A DNA stretch of 64,000 nt, taken from contig NZ_UGNW01000001.1 in assembly GCF_900452515.1 (NCBI RefSeq), positions 2,046,001 through 2,110,000 of the forward strand. The letters are read 5' to 3'. The first letter of the stretch is position 1, and the number at the start of each line of letters is the position of its first letter. A model generated the notes under the pieces. It had not been told where the DNA came from. It searched no databases and saw only the letters and a list, made by a program, of their open reading frames with translations. Shown piece after piece: positions 38,106 to 47,265 of this stretch. The translations under genes were made by a program, and so were the position numbers. The stretch comes from Legionella birminghamensis. GTDB lineage: Bacteria; Pseudomonadota; Gammaproteobacteria; Legionellales; Legionellaceae.

Positions 38106-38570
38106 TCAGGAAGCCGGTTGTTGCTTCAACGGTGCAATCGCTGGCGGTGCTTTCATGTCGCAGGTACAGGCTCCTGTGGCTGTGGGTGGCAGTGGGACTT
38201 CTGCGAAATCTTTTGAATAGCAGATAGACACATCCCAGGCGGATTGACCTGCGGTAGGGGTGGCTGGTAAGAACCAGAAGCGGAGTGCTTTGTACACTTT
38301 GCCTTCCTCCCCTTCCCAGATGGTGGGTGTGAAGGTGGCCTGGTACATGAAGACCTGCCCTGGCTGGCAGGTAAATTCTTGTCTTGCCCATTGCTGTCCT
38401 TTAGGAACGGTTACAGTCAGAATTTGCTGGTGGGTATTTGCATCCATGATAGCAACGTTCACATCGTAATTGGTCCAGCAATTGTCTTTAACCAAAGTGG
38501 CAAAACAGGTAAATGCAAAGGAATAGCTATAAACCATCAACCCAGTCAGAATTGAGAATAAGCGAATCAT
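38106..38570 (-). CDS. Secreted Cys-containing protein of unknown function
   Basis: A 154-residue protein with a clear signal peptide (MIRLFSILTGLMVYSYSFAF, cleavage after ~20). The mature part has cysteines in FTCFATLVKDNCW, EFTCQPG, DVSICYSKD and GACTCDM, consistent with disulfides in the periplasm or outside the cell. Strand-rich, with a Pro-rich tail. No family recognised. It sits 22 bp upstream of cas3 on the same strand, and divergent from the double-glycine peptide gene. Confidence 0.72.
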   Translation of the reverse strand: MIRLFSILTGLMVYSYSFAFTCFATLVKDNCWTNYDVNVAIMDANTHQQILTVTVPKGQQWARQEFTCQPGQVFMYQATFTPTIWEGEEGKVYKALRFWFLPATPTAGQSAWDVSICYSKDFAEVPLPPTATGACTCDMKAPPAIAPLKQQPAS

Positions 38571-38672
38571 GTTAAATTTCCCTTTATCTTCCGATGCTAT
38601 AAGTTTAGACCTAAAAATAAATTATGGATTGAAATAGCATAAATGATAAATGTGCAATCAGTGGTCCATTAT

Positions 38673-38701
38673 TTGATTAAATATTAAACAGATTATATAA
38701 T
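38673..38701 (+). promoter_or_regulatory. Near-consensus sigma70 promoter of the double-glycine peptide gene
   Basis: TTGATT, exact 17-bp spacer, perfect TATAAT, 35 bp before the ATG at 38736. One of the best promoter matches in the window. Confidence 0.75.
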
Positions 38702-38735
38702 GAAAATGGCCTGATGACGTTACGAGGTAATTACC

Positions 38736-38927
38736 ATGGCGAACAAAGATCGAAAGAGTGGGAGCAAAAAAATTTCTGATGAAAATTTAGAAAATATATC
38801 AGGTGGAGGATATACTCCAGGTCAACCTGTTAATCTTATTATAAATGAAGACATGGGCCCGACATTCAAACCGGCACCATCTCCTGGATACAGGGGGGGC
38901 AAGGGCAAGAAGAAAAAAAGATCTTAA
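38736..38927 (+). CDS. Small peptide precursor with a double-glycine (bacteriocin-type) leader
   Basis: A 63-residue protein with GAGGT at suitable spacing before the ATG. Residues 11-24, KKISDENLENISGG, match the double-glycine leader pattern (L/I-S-x-E-E-L-x-x-I-x-G-G) recognised by C39-peptidase ABC exporters. Cleavage after G24 would release a ~39-residue peptide that begins GYTPGQPVNL, is rich in Gly and Pro, and ends in the very basic GGKGKKKKRS. It contains no cysteine, so neither lanthionine nor disulfide formation is expected. No exporter, modification enzyme or obvious immunity gene is adjacent. Microcin, signal or secreted toxin are all possible; the function is unknown. Confidence 0.72.
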   Translation: MANKDRKSGSKKISDENLENISGGGYTPGQPVNLIINEDMGPTFKPAPSPGYRGGKGKKKKRS

Positions 38928-38981
38928 TCCCATTGCTATAAGTCTAGAATTAGTTCACGCCGCTTTTAGATGCATTTAGGC

Positions 38982-39010
38982 TTGATCTTTTATTAGGAAA
39001 ACGCTATTCT
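38982..39010 (+). promoter_or_regulatory. Promoter of tRNA-Ser(GGA)
   Basis: TTGATC, 17-bp spacer, TATTCT, ending 9 bp before the tRNA. Confidence 0.6.
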
Positions 39011-39019
39011 TCCGCGCTT

Positions 39020-39104
39020 GGAGAGATGGCCGAGCGGTCGAAGGCGCACGCCTGGAAAGTGTGTATACGGCAACGTATCGAGGGTTCGAATCCCTCTCTC
39101 TCCG
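39020..39104 (+). tRNA. tRNA-Ser(GGA), CCA not encoded
   Basis: GGAGAGA pairs with TCTCTCC, with a long variable arm and anticodon GGA at 39054-39056. The gene ends at discriminator G followed by AAAATC, so CCA must be added after transcription, unlike the two tRNAs at 15 kb. Confidence 0.95.
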
Positions 39105-39180
39105 AAAATCCTCCCTTCCTTTATCCACCGATTAAATCTATAATTTTTCAAATACCCGTATAAGAATTCATTGTATCTTA

Positions 39181-40611
39181 ATGCCTATTCGTTTTGACAA
39201 CAGTTTTGCCAGACTTAACTCCCCTTTTTATAGCCGATTGGATCCCACGCCGGTAAGGCAACCCGAACTGGTTATTTTTAATAATGCTTTGGCTGAGCAG
39301 CTTGGACTGGATGGCATCCCCTCTGAAAAACTACCCCTTTATTTTTCCGGTAATGAGAAACTGCCAGGCAGTGAACCGATTGCAACTGTATATTCAGGTC
39401 ATCAATTTGGCTATTATGTGCCGCAGCTGGGTGATGGACGCGCGCATCTTTTGGGAGAAATACTGGATGTGCAGGGCAGGCGCTGGGATTTACAGCTTAA
39501 AGGATCGGGACAAACCCCCTATTCCCGCATGGGCGATGGGCGGGCAGTACTGCAATCCACTATCAGAGAATACCTGTGCTCGGAAGCAATGCATGCATTA
39601 GGCATTCCCACAACGCGTGCGCTTTGTATTACTGCGACGAATGAGCCGGTTTATCGATATACTGCGGAACCTGGCGCCATACTCACCCGGGTATCGGAGT
39701 CGCTTATCCGTTTTGGGCATTTCGAGTATTTTTATTACACCCGTCAGCATGACGCTTTGAAGCAATTGGCTGATTACGTACTGGATAGACATTATCCCGA
39801 GATGTCAAAAGATCAATCCGGTTATGAGGAATTATTTCGTCAGGCGGTAATAAAGACGGCAGGCCTGATTGCGATGTGGCAAAGCCAGGGCTTTTGTCAT
39901 GGGGTTATGAATACGGATAATATGTCAATTATTGGATTAACGATTGACTACGGCCCTTTTGGTTTTCTTGATCATTTTGATTTTAACCATATTTGTAACA
40001 GCTCTGATGAATCGGGTCGTTACGCCTATAATCGGCAACCGGCGATTGCCTTCTGGAATCTGCAGGCACTTGCCCAGGCGCTGACGCCGCTTATCCCAGT
40101 GAATCAATTACAGAATTCACTGGCCGAATTTGAGCCAGTATTTCAAACTTGCTATTTATTGCAAATGCGCAATAAATTAGGACTCTTTCTGGAAGAAAAA
40201 GACGATTATCTCTTAATTAATCAATTACTCTCATTTCTTCATAATCAATCAGTCGATTACAGCTTATTTTTCCGATGGCTTTCGGATTATGATTCTGCCA
40301 AAAAACAATCCACGGCCAGCGGCAAAGAATTTGACGACTGGATGCAAGAATATCAACAGCGTCTTCTCATCGAAACCACGACTAAAGAAGAACGTGAAAT
40401 TCGTATGAAACTCGCAAATCCAATCTACATATTACGGAATTATTTAGCCACGCAAGCGATTGACGAAGCGTATGAACAGGGTAATTATTCGGAAATTGAG
40501 CGCTTATTCAAACTTTTGCAATGCCCTTATGAAGAACAATGGGGCAATGCTCATTACTCAAGTTTGCCTCCTGACTGGTCAAAAAAGATTTGTGTTAGCT
40601 GCTCTTCTTAA
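39181..40611 (+). CDS. selO: Protein adenylyltransferase SelO (YdiU)
   Basis: A 476-residue pseudokinase that transfers AMP to Ser/Thr/Tyr of target proteins. Family blocks: FDNSFARLNSPFYSRLDP, VYSGHQFGYYVPQLGDGRA, WDLQLKGSGQTPYSRMGDGR, the active-site region GFCHGVMNTDNMSIIGLTID followed by YGPFGFLD, and the C-terminal VSCSS, where the eukaryotic protein has selenocysteine and bacteria have cysteine. No strong ribosome-binding site is visible at 39181, but the start matches the family N-terminus. Confidence 0.95.
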   Translation: MPIRFDNSFARLNSPFYSRLDPTPVRQPELVIFNNALAEQLGLDGIPSEKLPLYFSGNEKLPGSEPIATVYSGHQFGYYVPQLGDGRAHLLGEILDVQGRRWDLQLKGSGQTPYSRMGDGRAVLQSTIREYLCSEAMHALGIPTTRALCITATNEPVYRYTAEPGAILTRVSESLIRFGHFEYFYYTRQHDALKQLADYVLDRHYPEMSKDQSGYEELFRQAVIKTAGLIAMWQSQGFCHGVMNTDNMSIIGLTIDYGPFGFLDHFDFNHICNSSDESGRYAYNRQPAIAFWNLQALAQALTPLIPVNQLQNSLAEFEPVFQTCYLLQMRNKLGLFLEEKDDYLLINQLLSFLHNQSVDYSLFFRWLSDYDSAKKQSTASGKEFDDWMQEYQQRLLIETTTKEEREIRMKLANPIYILRNYLATQAIDEAYEQGNYSEIERLFKLLQCPYEEQWGNAHYSSLPPDWSKKICVSCSS

Positions 40612-40807
40612 TTTTTTCTTAATCTTTCCTTAATATAATCTGCAGAATTTTATTTCAAGCAATTTGGGACTATATTTAGTGATACAGTTCCTGCTGTTCT
40701 GTAGGTTTAAAATGCATTGTTCATCCTCTGAGCGTTATCCAAACCCTGCAGGCTGTCTATTTTTCTTTTTTTATCCCCATTTAGAAGTCATTTTTCAGGA
40801 GAAGTAA

Positions 40808-43800
40808 ATGCCTGCGCAAACGTATATCATCCACTCAGTTAATGAATTATTGAAGAAAAAAGGATTTCAACTCGAGTTGAATACAGGCGGTGTGTGCGGG
40901 GGATTGGCGTGCATCTATGTGAAATATTTTCTCGAAGGCCGGGAAAAGGAATTTTTCGAGATGGAACGCAAACTTGCGAACCCTCCGAAAAATTATAGCC
41001 TTGGTGATGATCCCGCTTTTGATCAATTCATTCACGATGTCGAAATTTCATTTAACAGCCAGGTTTATCATGAAGGCACCTATCAGGGTGATCTGGATAA
41101 GATTCTCAAATTTGATGGTAAACCCGTAAACAATGAATACAACATTGGCCTTATGGATTCAACAGCCAAATGGGGAGAACTTTTAGCTTCGATCAAGAAT
41201 GAAGGACGCGCCTGTTATGTAGCATCCAATAATCATGCCATTGCAGTTTCATTTTCGAATAATCAATATGTCATTTACGATCCAAACTACAATCTGGATA
41301 GCGAGAACGATCCAAGAAACAATACTAAAGTTTTCACTAGCGCAGCAGCGGCGATCAAGGAAATCGAAGAACGGTTTGGCGTTTGTAATGATCCCGGTCT
41401 TTACAAAGATAATTTAGGGATCTCAGTCAGAGTTTTTGCTCATCCTAATGAAACAAGACCTGGCGTATATCCTGTTAAAGCAGATCTGCACAGAAGGCAT
41501 TTTCCCAACACGGCCGCCTATACCCGCAAAATTACGACTTCCAAAGGCTATGTCTATGACGCCTTAAAATGCGCGATTCGGGCTAACGACACCGAAACCA
41601 TTGAACATTTAGTTCAAACTATGCCCTTGGAAAGCGAACACTGTTCAAATGCGGTACACCATAACCGCTTTGAACTGGCGATGGATATCTTCAAACGTTT
41701 ATCCCCTAACCAGGCGGTCGTTAGTCTTTTTTATACAGCAAGATACAGTAAAGCCAGCTTTCTGGAACCAATGCTGAAGTATTACTTCGACACCCATTTA
41801 AACACCGCAAGTACTGCCCTAAAGGTCAACTATGCCAATGACCTCCTCAGGGATGTCATTGCAGGGCAAGACAATAAAAACATTGAAGTTTTAGCCAGGT
41901 TTATCCGTGAGCGTTCAATTACCGTTAGAAATAACTCACTTATTGCCGACACCATTATCTCTGCATCCAGAGAGAAGATAATAAAAGATAAATCAGGTTT
42001 CCTGGAAAGTTTAGTTACGCATTTCCCCGATTTACTGACTGAAAAGGTCATTATTGATTTATTGAAGAGTGCCGCAGCTAACAACAGTCGTAAATCGTTA
42101 AAAATACTCCTGGGACAGGTCAATAAATTAAGTGATACAAGTAAAACCGCAATCCTTAACAGGACTTTACTATCTACTATCACTGGCGATAATCTGAAAT
42201 TAATAGTCGATGCCGGCATTCCAGTCTCAGAGTCCTTGCTTGCGACCGCTTTGGATAGAAAAGAACCGGAGATTTTTTCAATTTACGTTGGTGCATTAAA
42301 GGAAGATAATCCCTGGAATAACTTTCTGAAACAGGCAATAAAACCTGATTTTCCTGCAAACACCCTATTACCACTCCCCCTTTTCGATGCCAGCAAACCA
42401 TTTACAACCTTTAAAGTTTTAACGCGTTTTCATCATAATGCAGCCATACTTGCTAATTGGCCTAGAAAGTTGCCATCGCAGGCAATTAGAAAGGAAGCAT
42501 TACTCTGGGCTGTTAAAACGGGTAACGTTGCAATGGTCGAAAAATTAAAAGGGCCAGGAATCCAGTTAGAAACCGCTCAGCTACTACGTAGGATTGCCGA
42601 ATATCCGAATCGCACAGATGATATGTACAAGTTTCTGCTTAGGCAATTACAAGAATTATTTCCTGACGAGGCAAAAAAGAAGGAGCAAATGCTTAATGCA
42701 GCCGCGGATATCCGCCGCGCCTCTTTCAATAAAGATCCCAATTTATTAAAACAAGTCGCTGCCCTATTCCGTGACGTCAGCATTATTTCTCCGCAATCAC
42801 TCTCGGCAGAAACACAATCCTTATTTAATCAGAGCCAGCTTTTACCCGCCTTAAATCCAGAAATGGACCGCATGCAATATGTCGACCAGGATGAACAGAA
42901 CGCACTTCAGGAGGCCCTCAGGGCAAAGAAGTATCCGGCAGAACAATATGCTTACCAATGGGCCATCTTACATAAGGAATTTGAGTTTGCTGATGCACTC
43001 TCTTACTGTTTCAATCCTGACAATCCTGATTTTGCTTACAATTTATTTCTGACGGTCAATAGAAAAGGCGATGAGGAGAGCCTTAATTATCTCTTAAATA
43101 CCCAGACAAAACTGCTGGCCGACGTCAAGACCTATCAAAAATTGGAGAAAGATGGGCAATACTCATTAATCACCAAACTGATCAAAGCAGGGAAATTACT
43201 CGATGATTCCTATCGTTTGCAGCTACTCAATAAAGCGGTTGAACGCCAGGATAGTAATCTGATTGAAGCCTTAAAGCCATTTATCAATCGAGGTTATTCA
43301 ACCAATGCAATGCCCATTTACATAGCCTTAACCAAACATAACAGCAAAGGCGCCGTTATGCTACTTAAACAAGGCGCACTTCTTAAAGGGATCCCTCCTT
43401 CAGACGTTTTAGATGCAATTATCAGATCAAATGATATCCATCTGCTTCATCAGGCATTTGCAGACTCCCATTTTAGAAGCGGCTTCCTTGATAAAAGCAA
43501 TCTGATGGGATATTTAGAAACAATTCATCAAAAAGCAAGCCCTGCATTATTAAAAGAATTCAAAAACCTGTTTCCCCAACTTAATTTTGATAACCTGAAA
43601 GATCACGGAAAAGCATTTGATTTTTCCGCTTTTGGTGAAGTAAATAATATCAATGAATTATTTGCTGAGGCATGTAAGCAGCGCTGTCTCACAATTGTTA
43701 ATACACTTCTTGAAACCTATAAACCTGATATAAAAGATGAGAAAGAAAAAGCGGCGCTTTTTGCCAATCTGGATCTACTGTTTGACTCCCCTATTAAGTC

Positions 43801-46800
43801 AACCGCAGTGAGAGGCGGTCTGAACCCGCAAATGATTAATGAGCGCAGAAAAGCAAGAGAAGCAGCAGCTTCTGTTAATAACCCTCCTCTCCAGCAGCAG
43901 AAAGGGTTTCAACGCCGATCCTTATCTCAACAGCAAAGAATCTCACCTCAACCAGTCCAGAGGCCACTGCCACAGGCACCAGTAAAAAAGGCAGATGAAT
44001 CGCAAGTAAATGAGGATATGGTAAAACACCATTGGCGAACAGTTTTCGATTCCTTATACCAGCAGAAACTGGCTCGCTTATATTCCTTTATCAAGGAAAC
44101 AAGCTATGCGCCTTTTGAGGATAGCCATCGCGATATTGGCAAGATGATCCTGAACTTAAGAACCAGTCAGAGGAATCTTCGCGAACTGGTTGATTCGGGT
44201 AAAAATCCCGAGCGGCCACGAGCCTCAAAAAGCAGTCTGCTGGAAAATAAATTAATTCTGCGTGCACTTGATGAGGATGACCAGGAAAAATTACTGGCTT
44301 TAATGCAGCAAATTAAGCCAGAAAAAGCCGAGGTGTTAGACAATAATTCTGCGACTTCCACTTTGACCGCTGAAATAATGGGTTTATTTAAGAAATATGC
44401 CAAAGCCGGTCAAACACAGGTCATTGCCAACCTATTCCATTTTTATGAGGCCAATAGCGTCATTAAAATAGCCTTGGAAAAAGCGAAACAAGGCAAAGAC
44501 GAGTGGGAAACTTTAGTGGGGCTATTGCAAAGCTGTTCCTACGCTCAACTGGAAAAAGAATTAAAGATAGAACTCAACCAGTACCGAGATCAGCTATTTA
44601 GCGGCTTCAAAGCAAGTCCCAGAGACATCCGTCCTGAACTGGCGCATCTTTTGGACAAAAAGAATGATTCGGCTCTCGCCTCCATTTTGCGAACCCGGCG
44701 CGAAGACATGAATGTGTTGTTGGAAAATATCCAGGGCAAGATGGTTGAAGCCGATACGGCAGTAGATGGGAAAGCAAAGGTATCCCGTATTATTCTGGGA
44801 TTGAATGAGTTTAAGGCAGCCATTGACTCTTTTCAAATTCGTTATAATAAATTTTTAGAAACCCTGTCGACCAACTCCTTTTCCCGAAAAGAAGCTTCTG
44901 CCGAATTAGCGGAGCTCAAGACAATATTCGAAAGGGATCAACTTGCCAGTTACTATATTACAGATGGCGCCCTTCTGGATTATCTTTTCGCACATCCAAA
45001 CGATCTGGGTGTCAAACAACGAATTGATAGAATGTCTCAAACATTTGTGAGCTATCTGGAGGGTTTCCAAAAACAAGGTTTTAATGCTGAAACTGCTTTG
45101 CAGCAATTAGAGGGGATCAACCAGGCATTTAAAATTGAGGGATTTATCCCGGCTTATTTTGCCGAAGAAAAATGGATTGAAAGCCTATTTGGAAAACTTG
45201 ACGCATACAAGCAAAATAAAATTACAAAACCAGCCATTCTGGATTTCCTGACCGATCTTTATAAAGTGATCAGCGTAGAGTTTTCTGCCAATCAAGAGGC
45301 TCAGGAAACACTTCAAGGCAAAGACGCACAGGCTGAGCAGCAGAAACTGCAGGCTGAAGAAGATGCTCGACTCGCTAGCGAGCGTGCTCTAAAAAATGAG
45401 CAGGCAGAGAAAGAGCGACTGGCTCAAGAACAGAAAGCACTTGAAGAACAGGAACGCCTGCAACACGAAACCCAGCAGCGTGAAGAGCAGGAACGCCAGC
45501 AGCGCGAAACTCAAGAGCGTGAAGAGCGTGAACGCCTGCAACGCGAAACCCAGCAGCGTGAAGAACAGGAACGCCAACAGCGCGAAACTCAAGAGCGTGA
45601 AGAGCGTGAACGCCTGCAACGCGAAACCCAGCAGCGTGAAGAGCGTGAACGCCTGCAACGTGAAACCCAGCAGCGTGAAGAGCAGGAACGCCTGCAACGC
45701 GAAACCCAGCAGCGTGAAGAGCGTGAACGCCTGCAACGTGAAACCCAGCAGCGTGAAGAGCAGGAACGCCTGCAACGCGAAACCCAGCAGCGTGAAGAGC
45801 GTGAACGCCTGCAACGCGAAACCCAGCAGCGTGAAGAGCGTGAACGCCTGCAACGTGAAACCCAGCAGCGTGAAGAGCAGGAACGCCTGCAACGCGAAAC
45901 CCAGCAGCGTGAAGAGCGTGAACGCCTGCAACGTGAAACCCAGCAGCGTGAAGAACAGGAACGCCTGCAACGCGAAACCCAGCAGCGTGAAGAACAGGAA
46001 CGCCAACAGCGCGAAACTCAAGAGCGTGAAGAGCGTGAACGCCTGCAACGCGAAACCCAGCAGCGTGAAGAGCAGGAACGCCAGCAGCGCGAAACCCAGG
46101 AGCGTGAAGAGCATGAACGCCAGCAGCGCGAAACCCAGGAGCGTGAAGAGCGTGAACGCCTGCAACGCGAAACCCAGCAGCGTGAAGAGCGTGAACGCCT
46201 GCAACGTGAAACCCAGGAGCGTGAAAAGCGTGAACGCCTGCAACGTGAAACCCAGCAGCGTGAAGAGCAGGAACGCCAGCAGCGCGAAACTCAAGAGCGT
46301 GAAGAGCGTGAACGCCAGCAGCGCGAAACTCAAGAGCGTGAAGAGCGTGAACGTCTGCAACGCGAAATTGAAGAGCGTGAAGAACAGGAAAAAGAAAACG
46401 GTCCATTGATGACAGATGCAACTGATAATCATCCATTAAAGCAAACAAATAATAATGATCAGGAACCTGCCTCACTCTCTGCTGTGCGCCTACTTAAGAA
46501 TGCAGCTAGAGCATACCATAACGAAAGACAAGGCAAGGGAAAAACGCTTCACTGGATTTCCTGGGGGCAGTTTACGGAAAATGATAAATTAACTGCTGCC
46601 AAACATTTTATTCATGCATTAACAAAAACAAATGGCTTTATTACTGCCGATGATCGGGAGGCACTTAAGAATGGCCGTTTGTTTACGAAATTGGATACGG
46701 TGTTCCAGGCGCAGCGTGAAAAACTGTCCAAAGAATTAGGCTTAACTGAGAACTTAACCTCACTCGATGAGTTATTTAATACCCTGAACAAGCGTGATCC

Positions 46801-47131
46801 TGTTGAAACCTTAAAGCACATTCTGACTTCATACCAGAAAGAGCGTAGTGAAGGAAAGGACTATTACCATAGATTTTTTCCTCAATACAGTAAAGATCAG
46901 AAACTAGCGAGTGTGCATAATTTCCTTAATACAATAGACACTAACGCGGAGTTATCAGCACCTGATTTGGCTATACTCAAGCAAGGCAGCCTTGGAAAGC
47001 GCTTACAGGACTTTGTTAAGGAAGCCGGTCCTTCCTTGGCTGCAGAGTTGGGCAGGACAACAGCTATTAAATCGGTAGATGATCTGGTAAGCGCTTTTTA
47101 TCCTAAACCTGCGCAGCAGGCGACATTGTAA
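40808..47131 (+). CDS. Giant effector-like protein: papain-like N-terminus, ankyrin-like middle, coiled coil of 13-residue repeats
   Basis: A 2107-residue protein; AGGAGAA precedes the ATG. The N-terminal ~190 residues contain a Cys-His-Asp set in papain/YopT (C58-like) order: C30 in TGGVCGGLACIYV, H143 in ASNNHAIAV and D158 in YVIYDPNYN. From ~220 to ~1050 it is helical and ankyrin-like (YDALKCAIRANDTETIEHLV). After a Pro/Gln linker (~1050-1090), a helical region leads to 24 tandem copies of a 13-residue unit like QREEQERLQRETQ (residues 1544-1855), predicted as a long coiled coil. The last ~250 residues hold two related ~95-residue modules, each starting with a YxxER pattern (AYHNERQGKG; SYQKERSEGK). 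No signal peptide or membrane helix. A Dot/Icm effector is a reasonable inference, not shown. Confidence 0.7.
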   Translation: MPAQTYIIHSVNELLKKKGFQLELNTGGVCGGLACIYVKYFLEGREKEFFEMERKLANPPKNYSLGDDPAFDQFIHDVEISFNSQVYHEGTYQGDLDKILKFDGKPVNNEYNIGLMDSTAKWGELLASIKNEGRACYVASNNHAIAVSFSNNQYVIYDPNYNLDSENDPRNNTKVFTSAAAAIKEIEERFGVCNDPGLYKDNLGISVRVFAHPNETRPGVYPVKADLHRRHFPNTAAYTRKITTSKGYVYDALKCAIRANDTETIEHLVQTMPLESEHCSNAVHHNRFELAMDIFKRLSPNQAVVSLFYTARYSKASFLEPMLKYYFDTHLNTASTALKVNYANDLLRDVIAGQDNKNIEVLARFIRERSITVRNNSLIADTIISASREKIIKDKSGFLESLVTHFPDLLTEKVIIDLLKSAAANNSRKSLKILLGQVNKLSDTSKTAILNRTLLSTITGDNLKLIVDAGIPVSESLLATALDRKEPEIFSIYVGALKEDNPWNNFLKQAIKPDFPANTLLPLPLFDASKPFTTFKVLTRFHHNAAILANWPRKLPSQAIRKEALLWAVKTGNVAMVEKLKGPGIQLETAQLLRRIAEYPNRTDDMYKFLLRQLQELFPDEAKKKEQMLNAAADIRRASFNKDPNLLKQVAALFRDVSIISPQSLSAETQSLFNQSQLLPALNPEMDRMQYVDQDEQNALQEALRAKKYPAEQYAYQWAILHKEFEFADALSYCFNPDNPDFAYNLFLTVNRKGDEESLNYLLNTQTKLLADVKTYQKLEKDGQYSLITKLIKAGKLLDDSYRLQLLNKAVERQDSNLIEALKPFINRGYSTNAMPIYIALTKHNSKGAVMLLKQGALLKGIPPSDVLDAIIRSNDIHLLHQAFADSHFRSGFLDKSNLMGYLETIHQKASPALLKEFKNLFPQLNFDNLKDHGKAFDFSAFGEVNNINELFAEACKQRCLTIVNTLLETYKPDIKDEKEKAALFANLDLLFDSPIKSTAVRGGLNPQMINERRKAREAAASVNNPPLQQQKGFQRRSLSQQQRISPQPVQRPLPQAPVKKADESQVNEDMVKHHWRTVFDSLYQQKLARLYSFIKETSYAPFEDSHRDIGKMILNLRTSQRNLRELVDSGKNPERPRASKSSLLENKLILRALDEDDQEKLLALMQQIKPEKAEVLDNNSATSTLTAEIMGLFKKYAKAGQTQVIANLFHFYEANSVIKIALEKAKQGKDEWETLVGLLQSCSYAQLEKELKIELNQYRDQLFSGFKASPRDIRPELAHLLDKKNDSALASILRTRREDMNVLLENIQGKMVEADTAVDGKAKVSRIILGLNEFKAAIDSFQIRYNKFLETLSTNSFSRKEASAELAELKTIFERDQLASYYITDGALLDYLFAHPNDLGVKQRIDRMSQTFVSYLEGFQKQGFNAETALQQLEGINQAFKIEGFIPAYFAEEKWIESLFGKLDAYKQNKITKPAILDFLTDLYKVISVEFSANQEAQETLQGKDAQAEQQKLQAEEDARLASERALKNEQAEKERLAQEQKALEEQERLQHETQQREEQERQQRETQEREERERLQRETQQREEQERQQRETQEREERERLQRETQQREERERLQRETQQREEQERLQRETQQREERERLQRETQQREEQERLQRETQQREERERLQRETQQREERERLQRETQQREEQERLQRETQQREERERLQRETQQREEQERLQRETQQREEQERQQRETQEREERERLQRETQQREEQERQQRETQEREEHERQQRETQEREERERLQRETQQREERERLQRETQEREKRERLQRETQQREEQERQQRETQEREERERQQRETQEREERERLQREIEEREEQEKENGPLMTDATDNHPLKQTNNNDQEPASLSAVRLLKNAARAYHNERQGKGKTLHWISWGQFTENDKLTAAKHFIHALTKTNGFITADDREALKNGRLFTKLDTVFQAQREKLSKELGLTENLTSLDELFNTLNKRDPVETLKHILTSYQKERSEGKDYYHRFFPQYSKDQKLASVHNFLNTIDTNAELSAPDLAILKQGSLGKRLQDFVKEAGPSLAAELGRTTAIKSVDDLVSAFYPKPAQQATL
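45437..46372 (+). repeat. Tandem array of 24 copies of a 39-bp coding repeat
   Basis: Each unit encodes 13 residues (variants of QREEQERLQRETQ, EREERERLQRETQ and similar). Two main sub-types alternate irregularly, showing expansion by unequal crossing-over or slippage. Several neighbouring units are identical at the DNA level, so copy number is likely to vary between strains. The composition keeps other reading frames open on both strands by accident. Confidence 0.92.
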
Positions 47132-47197
47132 TTCCTCTGTGAGATTGGGTCCCGAGTTAGGAGGCCCATAGGTATTCTACTACACACCGCCACCACG

Positions 47198-47265
47198 CCC
47201 TGCGGCTTGTCCGCAGGGTCCAGTGTTTTCTATGAGTTTTCTGGATCCCTCGGACAAGCCGAGGG
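47198..47265. repeat. Pair of GC-rich hairpins downstream of the giant gene
   Basis: CCCTGCGG-CTTGT-CCGCAGGG (47198-47218) and CCCTCGG-ACAAG-CCGAGGG (47247-47265). Note CTTGT in one loop and its complement ACAAG in the other, so the two hairpins are inverted copies of one another. The first hairpin, preceded by CCCATAGGTATTCTAC, resembles the partial ends near 10330 and 28770. Probably a diverged relative of the hairpin-ended repeat, and a possible terminator. Confidence 0.6.

Noticed and set aside
38086..38391. A 101-codon alternative frame over the secreted-protein gene
   Set aside because: The other frame has a signal peptide and paired cysteines; this one has no such features.
45375..46475. 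Two long minus-strand frames and one alternative plus-strand frame through the 39-bp repeats
   Set aside because: The repeat keeps all frames open by composition; the proteins are monotonous, and none has a ribosome-binding site or family.
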